From the NCBI GenBank assembly GCA_943788935.1, contig CALSSE010000012.1, positions 1 to 64,000 of the forward strand: a DNA stretch of 64,000 nt, written 5' to 3'. Of this stretch, positions 25,917 through 33,703 are shown in pieces. The stretch comes from an uncultured bacterium (GTDB lineage: Bacteria; Myxococcota_A; Bradymonadia; UBA7976; VGTA01). Numbering within the stretch: the stretch's first letter is position 1; each line of letters begins with the position of its first letter. The translations under genes and the position numbers were made by a program. The notes beneath the pieces were generated by a model. The model was not told the origin of the DNA. It made no database searches and saw only the letters and a list, made by a program, of their open reading frames with translations.

Positions 25917-28578
25917 TACTCTCTACAAATTGATCAAGATATTCACCATCGGTGAGCCTCAAACTCCACAGAGGCTGTCGCCAACTGCCACCGGTGACCC
26001 ACCCCCTTCGCCGTCGATCTCTGCTCACCCACTCTCGAACATTACCGGCGAGATGGGCGACTCCAAACGCGCTTAGGCCTAGCTTTGAGTTGTGACGCAC
26101 AGGGTGAACACCACGAAAACCATCGATCTCTCGACGACGTCTCCCGCGGCGAGGTGTACTCAATTTACTCTTATAGTTTGCTCGATATGATCCCGACTCT
26201 AGTACAGGCTGATTACCCCAAGGGTAGAGCGAAGCGCTCTCACCTCTTGCCGCGAAGAGCCATTGCTCATGACTGGGAAGCGACTTTTGGTAAAACCTGC
26301 AATAATCCATCGCTTGAATCATAGAGATCTGAACGACGGGTAGAGATAACTCTTTATCTTCAAAGTGCACACGTTGATTACAGACTCCACCGGCACGGCA
26401 ATACTGCTGATAGTCTCTGCGAGATACCTCGAAGATATCAAGAAAGAATGGCCCCACTCTCACAGTGCTAGGCGATCGTTTAGGGCGCTTGATGAGTCGC
26501 TTACACCTCTCTCGTGAGCGACGGTCACGCCCTGCATAATCAGGCTCAAAAATACAGTGAGTGACGACCCGATTATAAGCGGCATCATCTAAACCATCTA
26601 TGAGTATGCCTCCAGGGATGTAAACCATGTCTTGAGGAGCTTCAGGGGGGGGAACCTCTCTCTGCTCATCTCTATCAGCTTTCGTCTCGCTATCCTCAAG
26701 GGGGTTGGCGTTCAGATCGGAGTGGGCTGGTCTTAAATGTGATGATGGCTCAACAGTTGGGGTAGAGTTGACGTCTGCGCCCTCTTTGTTGCTCTCTTCC
26801 CCATTGATCGTCACAGAGGCTGTGGCTAGATTTGGGCTAGCTTTAGGCTGTTGTGTTTGCGCATCATGACTTTTTAATGACCAGATAAAGACTAAGGCTG
26901 CGGTGAGGTATAAGAAGGCGAAAAAGTTTTTATGTGAAAACGCTACTTTTGGCTCATTCGTTTGGTGAGGGTTGAAAAATTCAGCGCCATCATATTCTCG
27001 CAAATGTTCAGTGAAGGCCGTCTTGGTCTTTCCGGGTACTAATGGATTAAAGATAGAGGGATTAAAGAGACTATCTCGAGGTCCTTCTCCTACACCGGAG
27101 TCGCTCATCGGCATGTAAATCCGTGTGGCTCCCGGCTCTCCGTCTTGAGGATCAGCAACGGGGATATCAATATGAGAGGGGAGAGGCTCCATGCCTAACT
27201 CCGAATATTGACTCTGAACCTCTGTATGAAGTGAGGGAGAAGCTAGCGGCTTGGCAGGTGAAGTGATCTCACGTTGATCAGGTCTAACCATCACAGGGGG
27301 CAGCTCTGCCCATGAAAGAACTCTTAGAGGACTAGATACATCTGAATTCTCTGAAGCGCGTGAGATAGATCCGGCTTGGGAGGGGGCTCCAGTCGACAAA
27401 TCATTCGAGTCTATATAAATGGGCTGTTCAGGGTTGACGCTTTGCCAACGTACATCTAGTTGTTGAAGCGCCATGCCGAGGGTGCTCGAAGATGAAGACT
27501 CAGAGACAGAGGAGCCACTCACTGGTTGATATAGTTGGGTGTGAGCTGCTTTATGAAAGTAATGAGCGTGGTCGTTGAGGAAGTTCTGAGCATGAGAGAG
27601 CCTCATACCGCTGAGACGCTCGAGTTGTTGTTGGAAGAGGTGAGCTTCGGTGAACATTTGCTCTATTTTAGCGACTTGCTGATCGACGAGTAGTTTATCT
27701 TCTTGATGTTGATTTAGCCATAGTTGAGTCGCTTTATAAGTCTGCTCTAATTCTTCGAGGAGACTCTGTCGTTTAAGGTACAGATGATCAAAGACTTCTC
27801 TCTCCTCGAGACTCTCTGACAGTCGCCCATAAAAAGAGACGAGGCTTTGATCTAAGAAGGGGGTCAGCTCTTCAATCACTTCTTGGCAGTCTACAGGAGG
27901 ATCATCAAAGAGCATAAGCCGAGTAGCGCTCAAATTAGGCTGAGGGCGCTTGGATTCATCGTGGTACCACCGCCCCCAAGCCTCTAAGCATTGAGTCTGA
28001 AAGGGGGTTAACTTCTGCTCCATTTGAGTGTTATGATTACGATGAGTCGGAGGGAATTGGCCCACGATAGCGAGATAAAAGAAGTTTTTTAACCTCTTCA
28101 GCTCATCAACTTTACGAAGCGTGAAGGTCGTCTCGATAGGCGGAGGGGTCCAGCCACGGAGCTGTAGCCACCCATCGCCGATCAGCTTCATATGATCTAG
28201 GGTGAGGTTACAGTGATTAAGTTCATGATCATGAAGTTTTTTGAGCGCAGTCGCTAGCTGGTAGAAGGTGCTGATGATGTCGAGTCGGGTGATCGACTCT
28301 CGTTCATTTTGGAGAGGATGAGAGAGTGAAACCCCCTCTTGAAGACGGAGCGCAACAAAGGTCGTCTCATTATGGATAATGGTCTGTATCTCTGGGATGG
28401 ATGGGTGAGAGACACGTTCCAATGAGTGAGCCCAAGAAAGCAGTGAGGTCACCGACTCGCTACTCTGTTCAGCGACTAAGACCTCTAACAAGTCACCATT
28501 TTGGTGTTTGGCGAGAAAATGTCCGGCTCCCCATCTTGGGGTGATATTTTGGATAATATTTAAGTCGGTGAGCTTCAT
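25870..28578 (-). CDS. Membrane protein: N-terminal pseudokinase fused to extracytoplasmic FGE-sulfatase domain
   Basis: The frame opens at TTG 28593; ATG 28578 is the better start. The first 230 or so residues follow the kinase fold, but the catalytic loop reads HCNLTLDHMKL instead of HRDLKPEN and no DFG is present (LRGW), so it is probably a pseudokinase. A helical segment, a long disordered linker and one membrane helix (FFAFLYLTAALVFIW) follow. The C-terminal 270 residues are a formylglycine-generating-enzyme/sulfatase-modifying domain: MVYIPGG, FEVSRRDYQQYC, PSHEQWLFAARG, GNVREWV, VTGGSW and IGFRCAK. Many such domains in kinase proteins lack enzyme activity and act as sensors. The secreted protein gene overlaps its 3' end. 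Confidence 0.85.
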   Translation of the reverse strand: MKLTDLNIIQNITPRWGAGHFLAKHQNGDLLEVLVAEQSSESVTSLLSWAHSLERVSHPSIPEIQTIIHNETTFVALRLQEGVSLSHPLQNERESITRLDIISTFYQLATALKKLHDHELNHCNLTLDHMKLIGDGWLQLRGWTPPPIETTFTLRKVDELKRLKNFFYLAIVGQFPPTHRNHNTQMEQKLTPFQTQCLEAWGRWYHDESKRPQPNLSATRLMLFDDPPVDCQEVIEELTPFLDQSLVSFYGRLSESLEEREVFDHLYLKRQSLLEELEQTYKATQLWLNQHQEDKLLVDQQVAKIEQMFTEAHLFQQQLERLSGMRLSHAQNFLNDHAHYFHKAAHTQLYQPVSGSSVSESSSSSTLGMALQQLDVRWQSVNPEQPIYIDSNDLSTGAPSQAGSISRASENSDVSSPLRVLSWAELPPVMVRPDQREITSPAKPLASPSLHTEVQSQYSELGMEPLPSHIDIPVADPQDGEPGATRIYMPMSDSGVGEGPRDSLFNPSIFNPLVPGKTKTAFTEHLREYDGAEFFNPHQTNEPKVAFSHKNFFAFLYLTAALVFIWSLKSHDAQTQQPKASPNLATASVTINGEESNKEGADVNSTPTVEPSSHLRPAHSDLNANPLEDSETKADRDEQREVPPPEAPQDMVYIPGGILIDGLDDAAYNRVVTHCIFEPDYAGRDRRSRERCKRLIKRPKRSPSTVRVGPFFLDIFEVSRRDYQQYCRAGGVCNQRVHFEDKELSLPVVQISMIQAMDYCRFYQKSLPSHEQWLFAARGESASLYPWGNQPVLESGSYRANYKSKLSTPRRGRRRREIDGFRGVHPVRHNSKLGLSAFGVAHLAGNVREWVSRDRRRRGWVTGGSWRQPLWSLRLTDGEYLDQFVESSDDIGFRCAKNITVP

Positions 28579-28593
28579 CTCAAATTCAGACAA

Positions 28594-28843
28594 ATAACGG
28601 GAGGCTTATTGAGCAACGGATAGAGTGATCGATATTAAAGAGATTTTTGAGTCTTCACTAGCATATCAAAAAGTAGTTACAAGAGGAGCGATGGATGAAA
28701 TGTGAATACACATTATTATGATTCGATATACAGTTTGTGCTAGAAAACACTAACTACTTTGAGATGAACAGGGATCAAACTGCAAGGAGTTTAGTTCTTT
28801 TCCTCTACTTCAAGAGACTTTAAGTACCTAAGGAGAATGTGTG
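28594..28843. promoter_or_regulatory. Divergent intergenic region with long inverted repeat
   Basis: This AT-rich gap separates the leftward pseudokinase-FGE gene from the rightward small-protein/ABC cluster. It holds a 10-bp perfect inverted repeat, AAAGTAGTTA at 28670-28679 and TAACTACTTT at 28751-28760, 71 bp apart. AGGAGA at 28831-28836 is the ribosome binding site of the rightward gene. Confidence 0.45.
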
Positions 28844-29443
28844 ATGATGTTAAACGAAGTACAACGGTATCTCTCACAGTTTGTAACCCTCACGCTCTTT
28901 GTCTCAGCGATCGGTGTGTTGCTCGCCACTTCAGAGTCTGACATTCCTTCTGCTGACTCTCTGAGCATTGAACACTCTATAGCTAAGGAAGCTCAGAGCG
29001 TTGAATTCTTAGTGACCTTTTCTAAGGGTCCATTTGAATATGACGATTTCCCTTTATTTCTTGAGATCAATATCTCTCACGATGAGCTCAATGAAGACTT
29101 CAACTTTGATGGTCAATCATGGACTTTGGTCACCTCTACTGGAGACGGAGAGACACCCAAGCGGCGAGTCCTCTTCCGTAGAGGAACAGATGGCATCTTG
29201 CACGCCGATCGAGGAAAGTTCACTTTACAAGGGACTACTAGCTTATATCAATGTGCGACTGGGGTCACAGAGCAAACAGAAGATACGTGTATCCCTTGTG
29301 AGTTGGATACTGATCAGTGTTCATTCGTAGTGGAATTAGTTCGAGAAGGAGCGCCGTATCCGGCAGAAGTTGTGCAGATGAAGGCTTCTCAATGGTTGTC
29401 TAATGACACCTCTCCGATTCAGCTAGAGCTTGTCGCTCGATAA
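28844..29443 (+). CDS. Small exported protein of unknown function, upstream of ABC genes
   Basis: I place the start at ATG 28844, seven bases after AGGAGA; GTG 28841 and ATG 28847 are in frame alternatives. A signal peptide or anchor lies at about residues 12-34. The rest is a compact beta-rich domain of about 165 residues with four Cys clustered at YQCATG, DTCIPC and DQCSF, probably disulfide bonded outside the cytoplasm. I do not recognise the family. The ABC ATPase gene starts 44 bp downstream on the same strand. Confidence 0.65.
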   Translation: MMLNEVQRYLSQFVTLTLFVSAIGVLLATSESDIPSADSLSIEHSIAKEAQSVEFLVTFSKGPFEYDDFPLFLEINISHDELNEDFNFDGQSWTLVTSTGDGETPKRRVLFRRGTDGILHADRGKFTLQGTTSLYQCATGVTEQTEDTCIPCELDTDQCSFVVELVREGAPYPAEVVQMKASQWLSNDTSPIQLELVAR

Positions 29444-29487
29444 TGATCACCACACCACAGCAGGTGAATGACAAGGAGAGATAGATC

Positions 29488-30561
29488 ATGAGCGAGAGCT
29501 CAGCCTCCGACACTCAATATGTTGATGACGATCATCGTCGAGAGATCGCGGTACATGTTCGATCTCTATCAAAGACCTTCTACTCTGGTTTTTTTGCTCC
29601 GATCCCTTATTTGAAAAAGAGACCTTTCGGTCGCTTACATCGTGTAGTTACTGCGGTGCAAGATATCAGCTTTGAAATTAAGCGGGGGGAGATCTTTGCT
29701 CTCTTAGGAGCGAATGGTGCCGGTAAGAGCACCACAATGAAGATATTGATGGGGCTCATTCGACCCTCATCCGGGTCAGCAGACATCTTCGAGAAAGATA
29801 GCCGCTCAGCGAGCGCTCGTCGTGGTGTAGGTTACCTTCCTGAGAACCCAAGCTTTTATGATGAGCTTACTCCTAAGGAGCTGTTGAGATTGTTCTGTGC
29901 CCTTCATGGCGTTAACGCTCGACAAGAGAAGAGGCATATTGATCATTTGATTGAGCGCGTGGGAATGTCTTATGCGGCAGATCGACCTCTACGTAAGCTC
30001 TCTAAAGGCATGCATCAGCGAATCGGCGTCGCGCAAGCGTTGATCGGCTCTCCCGAGCTGATTGTACTCGATGAACCCTTTAGTGGTCTTGACCCGATCG
30101 GTCGTCGGGAGATTCGCCAGGTCTTACTCGAAGAGAGAGAGAGAGGGGCGACTCTGTTGTTTACTTCTCATATCCTTCCTGATGTCGAAGCGCTCTGTGA
30201 CCGCTTCTTGATACTAGAACAGGGAGAGGTGAGACATCAGGGAGCGATAGAAGAGTTGTCCTTAAATACAGCAGATATCGAGTTAACCATCATTGGTGAA
30301 TCAAGCGCCTTGACAGAAGCATTAGAAGAGATCGGTTGCATTCGTTCGTCCGGAAATGGTTTGGGAAAAGATACCCTAAGCTCCTATATCGTCCCTCATG
30401 AGAGGAGTGAAGAGACGCTCTCTCGAGTCTTCCTGCATAGAGGGCAAGTGTATTCACTCAACCGTCTTAAACCACAGCTTGAGTCAATGTTTATTAATCC
30501 AATCAGCGCCCAAATAACCCAAACAGGAGGAGAGCAGACGAGAGAGGAACTCGATCAATGA
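29488..30561 (+). CDS. ABC transporter ATP-binding protein
   Basis: This 357-residue ATPase has Walker A GANGAGKSTTMKIL, signature LSKGMHQRIGVAQAL, Walker B LIVLDEPFSGLDP and the H-loop SHILPDVEALCD. It belongs to the ABC-2 type (CcmA/NatA/GldA-like) subfamily. About 25 extra residues precede the usual start, as in lipid- or protein-linked exporters. A C-terminal 90-residue regulatory extension is also typical. Its stop overlaps the start of the permease gene (ATGA). Substrate cannot be told from sequence. Confidence 0.93.
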   Translation: MSESSASDTQYVDDDHRREIAVHVRSLSKTFYSGFFAPIPYLKKRPFGRLHRVVTAVQDISFEIKRGEIFALLGANGAGKSTTMKILMGLIRPSSGSADIFEKDSRSASARRGVGYLPENPSFYDELTPKELLRLFCALHGVNARQEKRHIDHLIERVGMSYAADRPLRKLSKGMHQRIGVAQALIGSPELIVLDEPFSGLDPIGRREIRQVLLEERERGATLLFTSHILPDVEALCDRFLILEQGEVRHQGAIEELSLNTADIELTIIGESSALTEALEEIGCIRSSGNGLGKDTLSSYIVPHERSEETLSRVFLHRGQVYSLNRLKPQLESMFINPISAQITQTGGEQTREELDQ

Positions 30562-31340
30562 TCAGAGCAATCTTCGCGGTCGCTTCAGCGACTTTCAAAT
30601 CTACCGCTCGTAGCAAGCTAAGCGTGGCCTTAATCTTATTTAGTATCGGTCTCTTCGCCGCGATCTCTCTTATGACGGCTAGCTCATTAAATGAGGGTGA
30701 GCGACTTCTAAAAGATTTAGGGCTCTTTCTTGGATCGACGATCGCTTCCCTCTCCACCCTCGCTCTATGCGCTCAGACACTCTACCGTGATCTTGAGCGG
30801 AAAAGTCTCTTTACGTTAGCGACCAAACCGATCTCACGCTCAGTAATCATATGGGGTAAATTCATAGGAATCTGTCTTACGTCCGCCGCCTTAGTCTCTT
30901 TGTTTTGCTTCGCGTGGTTTATTCTCGCGTGGCGACTCTCGGTACCTTGGGAGTTGATCATGTTGAAAGCGTGGACTTTGGTGTGGTTAGAGTCGGTGTT
31001 GATCGGGAGCGTAGCGATGATGTTTGGGAGCTTCTCTTCTCCTCTGATTAGCTCAATCTTAGCCTTTGGTGTCATGTTGATCGGACGGTTCTCAGAGGAT
31101 ATCATTCGTCTACAAGAGCGATCGATCAAAATCGGAGAGCCTAATATGATCTTAGACTTGGCGCGAGAGGCCCTTATCTTAGTACCTCCCCTCCCTCTGT
31201 TTAATGTCACTGAGCAGGTGGTCTATCGCTCTCCTATCCCCCCCTCATACCTCTTGAACGCTGCCTTGACGACGACCTCTTACAGCGCGATCTGTATAGT
31301 GTTTGCGAGTGTACTCTTTGCGCGTCGTGACCTCACTTGA
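30558..31340 (+). CDS. ABC-2 type transporter permease
   Basis: This 260-residue membrane protein has about six hydrophobic helices (from VALILFSIGLFAAISL to AICIVFASVLFA) and the cytoplasmic stretch LERKSLFTLATKPISRS typical of ABC-2 permeases of the NosY/YhaP/GldF kind. It overlaps the ATPase gene by 4 bp and the next gene by 4 bp, so all three are coupled. It should pair with the ATPase as a half-transporter dimer. Confidence 0.88.
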   Translation: MIRAIFAVASATFKSTARSKLSVALILFSIGLFAAISLMTASSLNEGERLLKDLGLFLGSTIASLSTLALCAQTLYRDLERKSLFTLATKPISRSVIIWGKFIGICLTSAALVSLFCFAWFILAWRLSVPWELIMLKAWTLVWLESVLIGSVAMMFGSFSSPLISSILAFGVMLIGRFSEDIIRLQERSIKIGEPNMILDLAREALILVPPLPLFNVTEQVVYRSPIPPSYLLNAALTTTSYSAICIVFASVLFARRDLT

Positions 31341-31975
31341 GCGCTTCTAGGCTTAGGGGGTATCCTCTAGCGGTGGTCTCAGCGGTGATTGTGATGATCA
31401 CCGTACTTTGGTGTACCTCTTATAGACGTGCTCAAGGTCATTGGAGAGAGGCACAGCGCTTAGAGAGTAGTGGTCGATTCGATCGCGCAGCTCAACATTA
31501 TCAATGGGCCGCAAGATCTTATTATCCTATGAGCGGTATCGGGGAGAGGTCTCTATATCAGCTGTGGCGATTGAGCGAATATCATCAAGCTGAAGGTCAG
31601 CAGATTAAGGCTCTTTATTGCCTAGATCTACTCCGGGGTGCGGTTTGGTCAACTCGATGGTTACGGACTCCTTATCTGGAATGGAGAGATCGAACAGATC
31701 AAATGATCGCTCAACTTCGGGTTCAGTCTATCGAGGGAGTAGAAGAGAATAAAAGCGCGATATCCACTCAGCTGATGGCGCTCTCGGATGACCCTAGACC
31801 AAGCCCTGAGCGCTCGCTTGCTCTCCTCTTAAGCGTACTCGCTGTGTGCGTAAGTGTAGCGTCGCTATTCTTAAGAGGCCTGACCACCGATTTACGACCT
31901 ACCCCCTACACTCGTCGCTGTATGTTAGCTCTCTCGTTCTCTAGCTTGAGCTTCTTTATTACTTTGGGCCTATAA
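31337..31975 (+). CDS. Membrane protein coupled to ABC-2 transporter
   Basis: Translation probably starts at TTG 31337, overlapping the permease stop (TTGA). This 212-residue protein has an N-terminal membrane helix, a TPR-like helical stretch (REAQRLESSGRFDRAAQHY, then QIKALYCLDLLRGAV) and two C-terminal helices (LALLLSVLAVCVSVASLFL and MLALSFSSLSFFITLGL). I do not recognise a family. Position suggests an accessory subunit of the transporter. It ends 3 bp from the convergent FGE lipoprotein gene. Confidence 0.72.
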   Translation: MSASRLRGYPLAVVSAVIVMITVLWCTSYRRAQGHWREAQRLESSGRFDRAAQHYQWAARSYYPMSGIGERSLYQLWRLSEYHQAEGQQIKALYCLDLLRGAVWSTRWLRTPYLEWRDRTDQMIAQLRVQSIEGVEENKSAISTQLMALSDDPRPSPERSLALLLSVLAVCVSVASLFLRGLTTDLRPTPYTRRCMLALSFSSLSFFITLGL

Positions 31976-31978
31976 AGA

Positions 31979-33703
31979 TTAACGCTCAAAGAGACAGCGG
32001 AAACCAACTTCGGGTAAGGCTCGATCACGCCTCATAAGCATTCTAAACCCTCGATAAGTGATCGTGCTAAAGGCGGTCGCTGATTGATAGGATCCACCTC
32101 TGAGGGGAATCTGTTGGCGCTCATTGGCTTGAGTGGGAGGAGTCGGGTCTTGAGGTGTCGTCACGGCATACCATAGAGGGTCATAATAGCCGTCAACGAG
32201 CTCATGAGCATTACCGATGAGGTCATGCACCCCGGAAATATTTTGATCACCATTGGTTTTAACTGGCTTGAGATCACCATGGCACCCTCGAATATTGGCA
32301 TCTTGACATTCGGGGAGTGTGTCACCTCTTAGATAGCTGCGATCTGTGAGCGGGCTATCCCCCCGAGCAGCGCGCTCCCATTCCGCTTCAGTGGGGAGGC
32401 GACCTCCTAGCCACCGACAATAAATGGTCGCTTGTGTCTGAGTTACCCAAGTAACAGGTAAACGGTCAAATTGAGTATCGTCAAAGCGTAAACTGCTCTC
32501 GATATTGGGGACTCTGAGAGGAGGCGTACAACGACCTAACCGAACACATCGTCTATATTGAGCGATCGTGACCTCATGTTCTTCAATGGTGAAGGGGCTG
32601 AGGTTAATTTGACGTTGAGGGACCTCATCACAATTCTCATCTACGGTAGGGTCTTGAGCGCAAGCTGAGGGATCAGCGAGGGTGCTCCCCAAGAGTGAGG
32701 GGCCTCCATCAAATGAGATCACCACTGAACGCAAATCCGAATCACAGCCCTCATCAGGATATTGGTCACAATCATTATCGATGTCATCGCAGCGCTCTTC
32801 TGCTTGGGGATAGACGGTAGGGTCTTGATCATTACAATCACCATCAGCCGTCCTTACGCCATCACCATCCGCGTCATCTAGTGTCTCGCAAGCATCCCCA
32901 ATGCCATCTTGATCAGCGTCGTTTTGGTTGGGGTTAGCGGTCGCAGGGCAATTGTCACATCGGTCACCGACCTGATCAAGATCAGAGTCAAGGTGTCTTG
33001 GGTCATAATCTCTTGGGCAGTTGTCAATACGATCAGGAATACCATCTTGATCAGAGTCTAAGTCTTCACAGTCTAAATCTTGGCCATCACAGTCTTGATC
33101 AATCCCATCTCCACACTGATCCATAGCGCCAGGATACCGTCTTGGATCACCCTCAGCGCAGTCTCCGGTTCGAACCGAGTACCCGTCACCATCATCATCA
33201 ACCTCTAGACAGCTGAGATCGCGTCCATCACAGTCTTGATCAATCCCGTCGTCACAGACATCAAAACGACCTGGAGCGACCGCTGGATTCTCATCATCAC
33301 AGTCACCCTCCCTTACAGAGACCCCATCACCATCTCCATCTACTGCATCGCAAGAGAGATCTTCACCACTGCAGTCTTGGTCTATGCCATCATCACAAAT
33401 CTCGGGACGACCAGGATTGACGTCATACCTTTGGTCGTCACAATCTCCCTCATCAATACTGTAATTATCTCCATCAGCATCATCGTCAGGAGAGCGGGTT
33501 AATGTCCCAGCTATAGGGCCATTTGGAGACTCAGCATCATCCTCTTCAAGGCCCTGTTTGACGACACAACCCGTGGCGAACAGAGAGAGTAGAAGAGAGA
33601 ACACGAGAGAGAACACGAGAGAGAGCATGAGAGGGGGTATGGGTGACCGGCTGTTGATGATAATCGATGAGTGAGTACGACAATAAACTGTATTTATTTC
33701 CAT
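31979..33703 (-). CDS. FGE-domain lipoprotein with MopE and TSP3 repeats
   Basis: The frame opens at ATG 33703, overlapping the upstream kinase stop; ATG 33628 is an alternative that sits right at the hydrophobic core. The lipobox is FATGC. Residues 60 to about 270 hold MopE-type repeats (EICDDGIDQDCSGEDL and three like it) and TSP3 repeats (DxDQDGIxD), which bind Ca or other metals. The C-terminal 225 residues are an FGE-sulfatase domain (FTIEEHEVTIAQY, LPTEAEWERAARG, GNAHELVDG, LRGGSY and VGFRCLFE). It is likely an outer-membrane or periplasmic lipoprotein. It follows the kinase-receiver gene directly, so the two probably share a transcript. Confidence 0.85.
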   Translation of the reverse strand: MEINTVYCRTHSSIIINSRSPIPPLMLSLVFSLVFSLLLSLFATGCVVKQGLEEDDAESPNGPIAGTLTRSPDDDADGDNYSIDEGDCDDQRYDVNPGRPEICDDGIDQDCSGEDLSCDAVDGDGDGVSVREGDCDDENPAVAPGRFDVCDDGIDQDCDGRDLSCLEVDDDGDGYSVRTGDCAEGDPRRYPGAMDQCGDGIDQDCDGQDLDCEDLDSDQDGIPDRIDNCPRDYDPRHLDSDLDQVGDRCDNCPATANPNQNDADQDGIGDACETLDDADGDGVRTADGDCNDQDPTVYPQAEERCDDIDNDCDQYPDEGCDSDLRSVVISFDGGPSLLGSTLADPSACAQDPTVDENCDEVPQRQINLSPFTIEEHEVTIAQYRRCVRLGRCTPPLRVPNIESSLRFDDTQFDRLPVTWVTQTQATIYCRWLGGRLPTEAEWERAARGDSPLTDRSYLRGDTLPECQDANIRGCHGDLKPVKTNGDQNISGVHDLIGNAHELVDGYYDPLWYAVTTPQDPTPPTQANERQQIPLRGGSYQSATAFSTITYRGFRMLMRRDRALPEVGFRCLFER

